A stretch of DNA of 64,000 nucleotides from Hydractinia symbiolongicarpus (Eukaryota > Cnidaria > Hydrozoa > Anthoathecata > Hydractiniidae). How positions within the stretch are numbered: the first letter of the stretch is position 1; every line of letters starts with the position of its first letter. Below the pieces are notes generated by a model. That model made no database searches, was not told the DNA's origin, and was given only the letters and a program-made list of their open reading frames with translations. The translations under genes were made by a program, and so were the position numbers. Location of the stretch: the NCBI RefSeq assembly GCF_029227915.1, contig NC_079881.1:29551501-29615500 (forward strand), given 5' to 3'. Shown piece after piece: positions 52,237-64,000 of the stretch.

Positions 52237-54309
52237 CAAAAACTATATTTCATTGACTTTGTAACGGTGTCAGTCCGTTTGAGTTACAACGGTTGGTTCA
52301 CATATTCGTACCAACATGTATTTAGCGATATTTGTTTTGATATTACTAGGTTGCATCGCTTTTAACAATGAAACGAATGACTGTGGGACTTAATTGAACT
52401 AACTTTGGACTGTGACCTGATAAATGTGATAAATGAGAAAATTGGACTCCAAGAAATAACATTCTTCTTAATTCGACTTGATTGCCGGAACTCAGCGATT
52501 ACACTGGGCGCTGTGGTAGCGCTTCATTTAAAAATTTAGATAAATATGTCATTCTTTATTGTGGGACCAATCCTATCCGTTATCGCGCGCTGAAGAAGTA
52601 GCGACAGTTTTAAAAACTACATTTGATTGACTTTGTAACGGTGTCAGTCCGTTTGAGTTGCAACGGTTGGGTCACATACTCGTACCAACATGTATTTAGC
52701 GATATTTTTCTGTTATTACTAGGTTGCATCGCTTTTAACAGTAAAACGATTGGCTGTGGGACTTAATTGAACTAACTTTGGACTGTGACTTGATAAATGA
52801 CATAAATGAGACAATTGGACTCCAAGAAATAACATTCTTCTTAGTTTGACGTGATTGCCGGAACTCAGCGATTACACTGGGCGCTGTGGTAGCGCTTCAT
52901 TTAAAAATTTAGATAAATAAGTCATTCTTTACTGTGGGACCAATCCTATCCGTTATGGTGCGCTGAAGAAATATCGACAGTTTCATAAACTAAATTTCAT
53001 TGACTTTCTAACCGTGTCAGTCCGTTTGAGTTTCAACGGTTGGGTCACATACTCGTACCAACATGTATTTAGCGATTTTTTTCTGTTATTACTAGGTTGC
53101 ATCGCTTTTAACAGTGAAACGATTGAATGTGGGACTTAATTGAACTAACTTTGGACTGTGACCTGATAAATGTGATAAATGGGACAATTGGACTGCAAGA
53201 AATAACATTCTTCTTAATTTGACGGCATTGCCGGAACTCAGCGATTACACTGGGCGCTGTGGTAGCGCTTCATTTAAAAATTTAGATAAATAAGTCATTC
53301 TTTACTGTGGGACCAATCCTAGCCGTTATCGCGCGCTGAAGAACTATCGACAGTTTCATAAACTACATTTCATTGACTTTCTAACGGTGTCAGTCCGTTT
53401 GAGTTACAAAGGTTGGGTCACATATTCGTACCAACAAGCATTTAGCGATATTTTTTTTGATATTACTAGGTTGCATCGCTTTTAACAATGAAACGAATGA
53501 CTGTGGGACTTAATTGAACTGATTTTGGAATGTGACCTTATAAATGTTATAAGTGAGACATGTGGACTCCAAGAAATAGCATTCTTCTTAATATGAAATG
53601 ATTGCCGAAACTCAGCGATTGCACTGGGCGCTGTGGTAGCGCTTCATTTAAGAACTCAGATTAATAAGTCATTTTTTACTGTGGGACCAATCCTGGCCGT
53701 TATCGCGCGATGAAGAAATAGCGGCAGTTTCAAAAACTACATTTCATTGACTTTATAACGGTGTCAGTCCGTTTGAGTTACAACGGTTGGGTCACCTATT
53801 CGTACCAACATGTGTTTAGCCTTATTTTTCTGATCTTACTAGGTTGCATCGCTTTTAAGAATGAAACGATTGACTGTGGGACTTAATTGAACTAACTTTG
53901 GACTGTGACATGATAAATGTGATAAATGAGACAATTGGACTCTAAGAAATAACATTCTCCTTAATTTGACGGGATTGCCGGAACTCAGCAATTACACTGG
54001 GCGCTGTGGTAGCGCTTCATTTAAAAATTTAGATAAATAAGTCATTCTCTACTGTGGGACCAATCCTAGCCGTTATCGCGTGCTGAAGAAATATCGACAG
54101 TTTCATAAACTACATTTCATTGACTTTCTAACCGTGTCAGTCCGTTTGAGTTACAACGGTTGGGTCACATATTCGTACCAACATGTGTTTAGCGATATTT
54201 TTCTGATCTTACTAGGTTGCATCGCTTTTAACAATGAAACGAATGACTGTGGGACTTAATTGAACTAACTTTGGACTGTGACCTGATAAATGTGATAAAT
54301 GAGACAATT
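52237..54309. repeat. Mosaic satellite segment (about 5.5 monomers)
   Basis: It starts after the AAGCTATAAAAAG / GGGGTTGATCCTTGCCC variant and contains GGTTGGTTCAC (52291) and AATATGTCATTC (52,545). Both return at 63396 and about 63,650, offset 11105. It then holds one R-type monomer (53,0xx), one trimer register (53,353-54,470; ATGTGGACT at 53560) and ordinary copies. No unique sequence is present. Confidence 0.82.
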
Positions 54310-56879
54310 GGACTCCAAGAAATAACATTCTCCTTAATTTGATGGGATTGCCAGAACTCAGCGATTACACTGGTCGCTGTGGTAGCGCTTCATTTAAAAA
54401 TTTAGATAAATAAGTCATTCTTTACTGTGGGACCAATCCTATCCTATAACGTGCGCTGAAGAAATATCGACAGTTTCATAAACTAAATTTTATTGACATA
54501 CTCGTACCAACATGTATTTAGCGATATTTTTCTGTTATTACTAGGTTGCATTGCTTTTAACACTGAAACGATTGGATGTGGGACTTAATTGAACTAACTT
54601 TGGACTGTGACCTGATAAATGTGATAAATGGGACAATTGGACTCCAAGAAATAACATTCTTCTTAATTTGACGGCATTGCCGGAACTCAGCGATTACACT
54701 GGGCGCTGTGGTAGCGCTTCATTTAAAAATTTAGATAAATAAGTCATTCTTTACTGTGGGACCAATCCTAGCCGTTATCGCGCGCTGAAGAACTATCGAC
54801 AGTTTTATAAACTACATTTCATTGACTTTCTAACGGTGTCAGTCCGTTTGAGTTACAAAGCTTGGGTCACATATTCGTACCAACATGCATTTAGCGATAT
54901 TTTTTTGATATTACTAGGTTGCATCGCTTTTAACAATGAAACGAATGACTGTGGGACTTAATTGAACTGATTTTGGAATGTGACCTGGTAAATGTGTTAA
55001 CTGAGAAAATTGGACTCCAAGAAATAGCATTCTTCTTAATTTGAAATGATTGCCGAAACTCAGCGATTGCACTGGGCGCTGTGGTAGCGCTTCATTTAAA
55101 AATTTAGATAAATAAGTCATTCTTTACTGTGGGACCAATCCTATCCGTTATCGCGCGATGAAGATATAGTGACAGTTTCAAAAACTACATTTCATTGACT
55201 TTCTAACGGTGTCAGTCCGTTTGAGTTACAAAGGTTGGGTCACATATTCGTACCAACAAGCATTTAGCGATATTTTTTTTGATATTACTAGGTTGCATCG
55301 CTTTTAACAATGAAACGAATGACTGTGGGACTTAATTGAACTGATTTTGGAATGTGACCTTATAAATGTTATAAGTGAGACATGTGGACTCCAAGAAATA
55401 GCATTCTTCTTAATTTGAAATGATTGCCGAAACTCAGCGATTGCACTGGGCGCTGTGGTAGCGCTTCATTTAAGAACTCAGATTAATAAGTCATTTTTTA
55501 CTGTGGGACCAATCCTGGCCGTTATCGCGCGATGAAGAAATAGCGGCAGTTTCAAAAACTACATTTCATTGACTTTCTAACGGTGTCAGTCCGTTTGAGT
55601 TACAACGGTTGGGTCACCTATTCGTACCAACATGTGTTTAGCCTTATTTTTCTGATCTTACTAGGTTGCATCGCTTTTAAGAATGAAACGATTGACTGTG
55701 GGACTTAATTGAACTAACTTTGGACTGTGACGTGATAAATGTGATAAATGAGACAATTGGACTCTAAGAAATAACATTCTCCTTAATTTCACGGGATTGC
55801 CGGAACTCAGCAATTACACTGGGCGCTGTGGTAGCGCTTCATTTAAAAATTTAGATAAATAAGTCATTCTCTACTGTGGGACCAATCCTAGCCGTTATCG
55901 CGTGCTGAAGAAATATCGACAGTTTCATAAACTACATTTCATTGACTTTCTAACCGTGTCAGTCCGTTTGAGTTACAACGGTTGGGTCACATATTCGTAC
56001 CAACATGAGTTTAGCGATATTTTTCTGATCTTACTAGGTTGCATCGCTTTTAACAATGAAACGAATGACTGTGGGACTTAATTGAACTAACTTTGGACTG
56101 TGACCTGATAAATGTGATAAATGAGACAATTGGACTCTAAGAAATAACATTCTCCTTAATTTGACGGGATTGCCGGAACTCAGCGATTACACTGGGCGCT
56201 GTGGTAGCGCTTCATTTAAAAATTTAGATAAATAAGTAATTCTTTACTGTGGGACCAATCCTATCCTATAACGTGCGCTGAAGAAATATCGACAGTTTCA
56301 TAAACTAAATTTTATTGACTTTCTAACCGTGTCAGTCCGTTTGAGTTACAACGGTTGTGTCACATACTCGTACCAACATGTATTTAGCAATATTTTTCTG
56401 TTATTACTAGGTTGCATCGCTTTTAACACTGAAACGATTGGATGTGGGACTTAATTGAACTAACTTTGGACTGTGACCTGATAAATGTGATAAATGGGAC
56501 AATTGGACTCCAAGAAATAACATTCTTCTTAATTTGACGGCATTGCCGGAACTCAGCGATTACACTGGGCGCTGTGGTAGCGCTTCATTTAAAAATTTAG
56601 ATAAATAAGTCATTCTTTACTGTGGGACCAATCCTAGCCGTTATCGCGCGCTGAAGAACTATCGACAGTTTCATAAACTACATTTCATTGACTTTCTAAC
56701 GGTGTCAGTCCGTTTGAGTTACAAAGGTGGGGTCACATATTCGTACCAACATGCATTTAGCGATATTTTTTTGATATTACTAGGTTGCATCGCTTTTAAC
56801 AATGAAACGAATGACTGTGGGACTTAATTGAACTGATTTTGGAATGTGACCTGGTAAATGTGTTAACTGAGAAAATTGG
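54310..56879. repeat. 2568-bp heptamer with a truncated monomer, left copy
   Basis: Monomers start at 54477, 54806, 55179, 55553, 55926, 56299 and 56672. The first is only 329 bp because 44 bp are missing after ATTGAC (position about 54,496). Seven 373-bp monomers minus 44 bp give 2568 bp, exactly the offset to the next copy. Shared variants include TTTGATGGGATTGCCAG, TATCCTATAACG, GATATAGTGACAG and TTTCACGGG. Confidence 0.93.
54496..54497 (+). other. 44-bp deletion breakpoint in the satellite
   Basis: The normal sequence runs ATTGAC, 44 bp, then ATACTCG; here ATTGAC is joined directly to ATACTCG. The lost piece ends in CAC, so AC flanks both breakpoints as 2-bp microhomology. The same junction reappears at about 57,064 by duplication of the block. 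Confidence 0.85.
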
Positions 56880-59450
56880 ACTCCAAGAAATAACATTCTC
56901 CTTAATTTGATGGGATTGCCAGAACTCAGCGATTACACTGGTCGCTGTGGTAGCGCTTCATTTAAAAATTTAGATAAATAAGTCATTCTTTACTGTGGGA
57001 CCAATCCTATCCTATAACGTGCGCTGAAGAAATATCGACAGTTTCATAAACTAAATTTTATTGACATACTCGTACCAACATATATTTAGCGATATTTTTC
57101 TGTTATTACTAGGTTGCATTGCTTTTAACACTGAAACGATTGGATGTGGGACTTAATTGAACTAACTTTGGACTGTGACCTGATAAATGTGATAAATGGG
57201 ACAATTGGACTCCAAGAAATAACATTCTTCTTAATTTGACGGCATTGCCGGAACTCAGCGATTACACTGGGCGCTGTGGTAGCGCTTCATTTAAAAATTT
57301 AGATAAATAAGTCATTCTTTACTGTGGGACCAATCCTAGCCGTTATCGCGCGCTGAAGAACTATCGACAGTTTTATAAACTACATTTCATTGACTTTCTA
57401 ACGGTGTCAGTCCGTTTGAGTTACAAAGCTTGGGTCACATATTCGTACCAACATGCATTTAGCGATATTTTTTTGATATTACTAGGTTGCATCGCTTTTA
57501 ACAATGAAACGAATGACTGTGGGACTTAATTGAACTGATTTTGGAATGTGACCTGGTAAATGTGTTAACTGAGAAAATTGGACTCCAAGAAATAGCATTC
57601 TTCTTAATTTGAAATGATTGCCGAAACTCAGCGATTGCACTGGGCGCTGTGGTAGCGCTTCATTTAAAAATTTAGATAAATAAGTCATTCTTTACTGTGG
57701 GACCAATCCTATCCGTTATCGCGCGATGAAGATATAGTGACAGTTTCAAAAACTACATTTCATTGACTTTCTAACGGTGTCAGTCCGTTTGAGTTACAAA
57801 GGTTGGGTCACATATTCGTACCAACAAGCATTTAGCGATATTTTTTTTGATATTACTAGGTTGCATCGCTTTTAACAATGAAACGAATGACTGTGGGACT
57901 TAATTGAACTGATTTTGGAATGTGACCTTATAAATGTTATAAGTGAGACATGTGGACTCCAAGAAATAGCATTCTTCTTAATTTGAAATGATTGCCGAAA
58001 CTCAGCGATTGCACTGGGCGCTGTGGTAGCGCTTCATTTAAGAACTCAGATTAATAAGTCATTTTTTACTGTGGGACCAATCCTGGCCGTTATCGCGCGA
58101 TGAAGAAATAGCGGCAGTTTCAAAAACTACATTTCATTGACTTTCTAACGGTGTCAGTCCGTTTGAGTTACAACGGTTGGGTCACCTATTCGTACCAACA
58201 TGTGTTTAGCCTTATTTTTCTGATCTTACTAGGTTGCATCGCTTTTAAGAATGAAACGATTGACTGTGGGACTTAATTGAACTAACTTTGGACTGTGACG
58301 TGATAAATGTGATAAATGAGACAATTGGACTCTAAGAAATAACATTCTCCTTAATTTCACGGGATTGCCGGAACTCAGCAATTACACTGGGCGCTGTGGT
58401 AGCGCTTCATTTAAAAATTTAGATAAATAAGTCATTCTCTACTGTGGGACCAATCCTAGCCGTTATCGCGTGCTGAAGAAATATCGACAGTTTCATAAAC
58501 TACATTTCATTGACTTTCTAACCGTGTCAGTCCGTTTGAGTTACAACGGTTGGGTCACATATTCGTACCAACATGAGTTTAGCGATATTTTTCTGATCTT
58601 ACTAGGTTGCATCGCTTTTAACAATGAAACGAATGACTGTGGGACTTAATTGAACTAACTTTGGACTGTGACCTGATAAATGTGATAAATGAGACAATTG
58701 GACTCTAAGAAATAACATTCTCCTTAATTTGACGGGATTGCCGGAACTCAGCGATTACACTGGGCGCTGTGGTAGCGCTTCATTTAAAAATTTAGATAAA
58801 TAAGTAATTCTTTACTGTGGGACCAATCCTATCCTATAACGTGCGCTGAAGAAATATCGACAGTTTCATAAACTAAATTTTATTGACTTTCTAACCGTGT
58901 CAGTCCGTTTGAGTTACAACGGTTGTGTCACATACTCGTACCAACATGTATTTAGCAATATTTTTCTGTTATTACTAGGTTGCATCGCTTTTAACACTGA
59001 AACGATTGGATGTGGGACTTAATTGAACTAACTTTGGACTGTGACCTGATAAATGTGATAAATGGGACAATTGGACTCCAAGAAATAACATTCTTCTTAA
59101 TTTGACGGCATTGCCGGAACTCAGCGATTACACTGGGCGCTGTGGTAGCGCTTCATTTAAAAATTTAGATAAATAAGTCATTCTTTACTGTGGGACCAAT
59201 CCTAGCCGTTATCGCGCGCTGAAGAACTATCGACAGTTTCATAAACTACATTTCATTGACTTTCTAACGGTGTCAGTCCGTTTGAGTTACAAAGGTGGGG
59301 TCACATATTCGTACCAACATGCATTTAGCGATATTTTTTTGATATTACTAGGTTGCATCGCTTTTAACAATGAAACGAATGACTGTGGGACTTAATTGAA
59401 CTGATTTTGGAATGTGACCTGGTAAATGTGTTAACTGAGAAAATTGGACT
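56880..59450. repeat. 2568-bp heptamer with a truncated monomer, right copy
   Basis: This repeats 54310-56879 at offset 2568, including the same 44-bp deletion at about 57,064. The left copy ends on a monomer (56672) that joins GGTAAATGTGTTAACTG to TCCTTAATTTGATGGG. The right copy ends on TTCTTAATTTGAAATG (59240), so the end monomers are different recombinants. Identical reverse-strand open frames at 57482-57688 and 59348-59554 reflect an additional 1866-bp register. Confidence 0.92.
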
Positions 59451-60731
59451 CCAAGAAATAGCATTCTTCTTAATTTGAAATGATTGCCGAAACTCAGCGA
59501 TTGCACTGGGCGCTGTGGTAGCGCTTCATTTAAAAATTTAGATAAATAAGTCATTCTTTACTGTGGGACCAATCCTATCCGTTATCGCGCGATGAAGATA
59601 TAGTGACAGTTTCAAAAACTACATTTCATTGACTTTCTAACGGTGTCAGTCCGTTTGAGTTACAACGGTTGGGTCACCTATTCGTACCAACATGTGTTTA
59701 GCCATATTTTTCTGATCTTTCTAGGTTGCATCGCTTTTAACAATGAAACGAATGACTGTGGGACTTAATTGAACTAACTTTGGACTGTGACCTGATAAAT
59801 GTGATAAATGAGACAATTGGACTCTAAGAAATAACATTCTCCTTAATTTGACGGGATTGCCGGAACTCAGCGATTACACTGGGCGCTGTGGTAGCGCTTC
59901 ATTTAAAAATTTAGATAAATAAGTAATTCTTTACTGTGGGACCAATCCTATCCTATAACGTGCGCTGAAGAAATATCGACAGTTTCATAAACTAAATTTT
60001 ATTGACTTTCTAACCGTGTCAGTCCGTTTGAGTTACAACGGTTGTGTCACATACTCGTACCAACATGTATTTAGCAATATTTTTCTGTTATTACTAGGTT
60101 GCATCGCTTTTAACACTGAAACGATTGGATGTGGGACTTAATTGAACTAACTTTGGACTGTGACCTGATAAATGTGATAAATGGGACAATTGGACTCCAA
60201 GAAATAACATTCTTCTTAATTTGACGGCATTGCCGGAACTCAGCGATTACACTGGGCGCTGTGGTAGCGCTTCATTTAAAAATTTAGATAAATAAGTCAT
60301 TCTTTACTGTGGGACCAATCCTAGCCGTTATCGCGCGCTGAAGAACTATCGACAGTTTCATAAACTACATTTCATTGACTTTCTAACGGTGTCAGTCCGT
60401 TTGAGTTACAAAGGTGGGGTCACATATTCGTACCAACATGCATTTAGCGATATTTTTTTGATATTACTAGGTTGCATCGCTTTTAACAATGAAACGAATG
60501 ACTGTGGGACTTAATTGAACTGATTTTGGAATGTGACCTGGTAAATGTGTTAACTGAGAAAATTGGACTCCAAGAAATAGCATTCTTCTTAATTTGAAAT
60601 GATTGCCGAAACTCAGCGATTGCACTGGGCGCTGTGGTAGCGCTTCATTTAAAAATTTAGATAAATAAGTCATTCTTTACTGTGGGACCAATCCTATCCG
60701 TTATCGCGCGATGAAGATATAGTGACAGTTT
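59451..60731. repeat. 1119-bp trimer register
   Basis: The unit 59613-60731 has monomers carrying CACCTATTCG with CTGATCTTTC, then ACATACTCG with CTGTTATTAC, then AAAGGTGGGGTCAC with GGTAAATGTGTTAACTG. Its last two monomers repeat 58,860-59,610 at 1119 bp. GATATAGTGACAG recurs at its end, and a new CTGATCTTTC monomer begins at 60732. Confidence 0.87.
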
Positions 60732-63700
60732 CAAAAACTACATTTCATTGACTTTCTAACGGTGTCAGTCCGTTTGAGTTACAACGGTTGGGTCACCTAT
60801 TCGTACCAACATGTGTTTAGCCATATTTTTCTGATCTTTCTAGGTTGCATCGCTTTTAAGAATGAAACGATTGACTGTGGGACTTAATTGAACTAACTTT
60901 GGACTGTGACGTGATAAATGTGATAAATGAGACATTTGGACTCTAAGAAATAACATTCTCCTTAATTTGACAGGATTGCCGGAACTCAGCAATTACACTG
61001 GGCGCTGTGGTAGCTCTTCATTTATGAATTAAGCTATAAAAAGTCATTTTTTTACTGTGGGGTTGATCCTTGCCCTTAGCGCGCTGAAGAAATAGCGACA
61101 GTTTCAAAAACTACATTTCATTGACTTTCTAACGGTGTCAGTCCGTTTGAGTTACAACGGTTGGGTCACCTATTCGTACCAACATGTGTTTAGCCATATT
61201 TTTCTGATCTTACTAGGTTGCATCGCCTTTAACAATGAAACGAATGACTGTGGGACTTAATTGAACTAACTTTGGACTGTGACCTGATAAATGTGATAAA
61301 TGAGAAAATTGGACTCTAAGAAATAACATTCTTCTTAATTCGATTTGATTGCCGGAACTCAGCGATTACACTGGGCGCTGTGGTAGCGCTTCATTTAAAA
61401 ATTTAGATAAATATGTCATTCTTTATTGTGGGACCAATCCTATCCGTTATCGCGCGCTGAAGAAATAGCGACAGTTTTAAAAACTACATTTCATTGACTT
61501 TTTAACGGTGTCAGTCCGTTTAGGTTACAACGGTTGGGTCACATACTCGTACCAACATGTATTTAGCGATATTTTTCTGATATTACTAGGTTGCACCGCT
61601 TTTAACAGTGAAACGATTGACTGTGGGACTTAATTGAACTGATTTTGGACTGTGACCTTAAAAAGGTTATAAGATAGACAAGTTGACTCCAAGAAATAAC
61701 ATTCTTCTTAATTTGACATGATTACCGGAACTCAGCTATTACACTGGGCGCTTTGGTATCGCTTCATTTAAAAATTTAGATAAATAAGTCATTCTTTACT
61801 GTGGGATCAATCCTATCCGTTATCGCGCGCTGAAGAAATAGCGATAGTTTCAAAAACTACATTTGATTGACTTTGTAACGGTGTCAGTCCGTTTGAGTTG
61901 CAACGGTTGGGTCACGTATTCGTGCCAACATGTATTTAGCGATATTTATCTGATATTACTAGGTTGCATCGCTTTTAGCAGTGAAACGATTGGCTGTGGG
62001 ACTTAATTGAACTAACTTTGGACTGTGACTTGATAAATGAGATAAATGAGACAATTGGACTCCAAGAAATAACATTCTTCTTAGTTTGACGTGATTGCCG
62101 GAACTCAGCGATTACACTGGGCGCTGTGGTAGCGCTTCATTTAAGAATTTAGACAAATCAGTCATTCTTTACTGTGGGACCAATCCTAGCCGTTATCGCG
62201 CGCTGAAGAAATAGCGACAGTTTCAAAAACTACATTTTATTGACTTTCTAAAAGTATCAATCCGCAGGAGTTGCAACGGTTGAGTCACATATTCGTACCA
62301 ACATGTATTTCGTGATACTTTTCCGGTACTACCAGGTTGTATGGCTTTTAACAGTGAAACGATTGACTGTGGCACTTAATTGAACTGATTATGGACTGTC
62401 ACCTGATAAATGTGATAAAGGAGACAATTGGACTTCAAGAAATAACATTCTTCTTAATTTGACATGATTGCGGAACCTCAGCGATTACACTGGGCGCTGT
62501 GGTAGCGCTTCATTTAAGAATTAAGTTATAAAAAGTCATTTTTTTACTGTGGGGCCGATCCTTGCCCTTAGCGCGCTGAAGAAATAGCGACAGTTTCAAA
62601 AACTATATTTCATTGACTTTCTAACGGTGTCAGTCCGTTTGAGTTACAACGGTTGGGTCACATATTCGTACCAACATGCATTTAGCGATATTTTTTTGAT
62701 CTTACTAGGTTGCATCGCTTTTAAGAATGAAACGATTGACTGTGGGACTTAATTAAACTAACTTTGGACTGTGACGTGATAAATGTGATAAATGAAACAA
62801 TTGGACTCTAAGAAATAACATTCTCCTTAATTTGACGGGATTGCCGGAACTCAGCGATTACACTGGGCGCTGTGGTAGCGCTTCATTTAAAAATTTAGAT
62901 AAATAAGTCATTCTTTACTGTGGGACCAATCCTATCCGTTATCGTGCGCTGAAGCAATAGCGACAGTTTTAAAAACTACATTTCATTGACTTTCTAACGG
63001 TGTCAGTCCGTTTGAGTTACAACGGTTGGGTCACATACTCATACCAACATGTTTTTAGCGATATTTTTCTGATATTACTAGGTTGCACCGCTTTTAACAG
63101 TGAAACGATTGCTGTGGGACTAAATTGAACTGATTTTCGACTGTGACCTTATAAATGTTATAAGATAGACAAGTTGACTCCAAAAAATAGCATTCTCCTT
63201 AATTTGACATGATTGCCGGAACTCAGCGATTACATTGGGCGCTGTGGTAGCGCTTCATTTAAGAATTAAGCTATAAAAAGTCATTTTTTTGCTGTGGGGT
63301 TGATCCTTGCCCTTAGCGCGCTGAAGAAATAGCGACAGTTTCAAAAACTATATTTCATTGACTTTGTAACGGTGTCAGTCCGTTTGAGTTACAACGGTTG
63401 GTTCACATATTCGTACCAACATGTATTTAGCGATATTTGTTTTGATATTACTAGGTTGCATCGCTTTTAACAATGAAACGAATGACTGTGGGACTTAATT
63501 GAACTAACTTTGGACTGTGACCTGATAAATGTGATAAATGAGAAAATTGGACTCCAAGAAGAAACATTCTTCTTAATTCCACTTGATTGCCGGAACTCAG
63601 CGATTACACTGGGCGCTGTGGCAGCGCTTCATTTAAAAATTTAGATAAATATGTCATTCTTTATTGTGGGACCAATCCTATCCGTTATCGCGCGCTGAAG

Positions 63701-64000
63701 AAATAGCGACAGTTTTAAAAACTACATTTCATTGACTTTCTAACGGTGTCAGTCCGTTTAGGTTACAACGGTTGGGTCACATACTCGTACCAACATGTAT
63801 TTAGCGATATTTGTTTTGATATTACTAGGTTGCATCGCTTTTAACAATGAAACGAATGACTGTGGGACTTAATTGAACTAACTTTGGACTGTGACCTGAT
63901 AAATGTGATAAATGAGGCAATTGGACTCCAAGAAATAACATTCTTCTTAATTCGACTTAATTGCCGGAACTCAGCGATTACACTGGGCGCTGTGGTAGCG
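60732..64000. repeat. Most diverse monomers of the window (about 9, last one cut)
   Basis: Subfamilies here differ from copy to copy. AAGCTATAAAAAG / GGGGTTGATCCTTGCCC copies lie near 61,030 and 63,267, with a variant near 62,522. AGATAGACAAG copies lie near 61,674 and 63,165. The monomer 62224-62596 is the most divergent seen (CTAAAAGTATC, CCGCAGGAG, TTCGTGATAC, CCGGTACTACC). 63,190-63,740 matches 52,090-52,640 at 11,105 bp. The last monomer starts at 63716 and is cut by the window end. Confidence 0.87.

Larger units (their letters stand above)
1..64000. repeat. Satellite DNA array, ~373-bp monomer, ~171 head-to-tail copies
   Basis: The box CAAAAACTAC or CATAAACTAC recurs at 1, 375, 747, 1121, 1496, 1870, 2242, 2615, 2989 and so on to 63716, with steps of 367-376 bp and mostly 372-375. 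From 1 to 18648 there are 50 steps, averaging 372.9 bp. Every block of the window aligns to the same monomer in the same orientation; I saw no inversion, unique insert or mobile element. One monomer (1870-2241) is 37% GC by hand count. A 373-bp unit is close to two nucleosome repeat lengths, as in many satellites. The family is not one I recognise. Centromeric or pericentromeric location is an inference from array size and homogeneity. Confidence 0.97.

Noticed and set aside
54914-60673. Four identical 68-codon open frames on the - strand (54914, 57482, 59348, 60467)
   Set aside because: They are copies of one recombinant satellite monomer multiplied by the 2568-, 1866- and 1119-bp duplications. 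There is no start context, domain or conservation beyond the flanking repeat.
1-64000. CRISPR array
   Set aside because: The repeat is the whole 373-bp unit with no unique spacers, and no cas genes are present.
1-64000. Ribosomal spacer or histone cluster subrepeats
   Set aside because: No rRNA, histone or other gene is found anywhere in 64 kb, and the repeat never gives way to other sequence.
1-64000. Transposon or retroelement insertion, inverted segment
   Set aside because: Every stretch aligns to the monomer in the forward direction; no target duplications, long terminal repeats, poly(A) tails or orientation switches were seen.

Overview
The whole window is one uninterrupted array of satellite DNA. 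A monomer of about 373 bp (usual range 372-375) is repeated head to tail, always in the same orientation, about 171 times (64,000/373). I found no protein-coding gene, RNA gene, transposon, CRISPR array or unique-sequence insertion. The only open frames are short chance frames inside the repeat, the longest 68 codons. This is eukaryotic heterochromatin, probably centromeric or pericentromeric. I do not recognise the satellite family and cannot name the species. One monomer counted by hand (1870-2241) is about 37% GC. It has about 17 CpG where base composition predicts about 13. CpG is therefore not depleted, which fits an invertebrate with little germline methylation better than a vertebrate. 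That is an inference only.

Monomer boundaries here are set arbitrarily at the conserved CAAAAACTAC / CATAAACTAC box; all letter names for subfamilies are mine. Within the monomer, roughly bases 25-110 hold most of the diagnostic differences. The part around bases 182-290 is more constant. It holds a tandem 9-bp duplication (TGATAAATG twice) and a GC-rich segment with two competing 5-bp hairpins.

Layout. 1-746: entry monomers. 747-10427: two copies of a 14/12-monomer higher-order unit (5211 and 4470 bp) that differ by one copy of an internal 741-bp dimer. 10428-13791: mosaic monomers. 13792-16780: two copies of a 1494-bp tetramer. 15411-20650: a 2990-bp offset duplication. 20641-24629: a segment related to 9.7-13.7 kb. 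24630-27609: mosaic, related to 12.7-13.8 and 38.4-40 kb. 27610-32834: two copies of a 2612-bp heptamer. 31718-34693: two copies of a 1488-bp tetramer, overlapping the previous block. 34694-36940: three copies of a 749-bp dimer. 36941-40671: mosaic. 40672-48877: a region built from three monomer types in P-Q-R(n) order with variable n. 48878-52236: three copies of an 1119/1120-bp trimer. 52237-54310: mosaic. 54310-59450: two copies of a 2568-bp heptamer carrying a 44-bp deletion. 59613-60731: a further trimer. 60732-64000: the most diverse monomers.

Nothing works together here as genes do. The interest lies in how the array evolved: nested, local, recent tandem amplifications of different unit sizes (2, 3, 4, 5, 7 and 12-14 monomers), with recombinant monomers at their edges and no single unit dominating.
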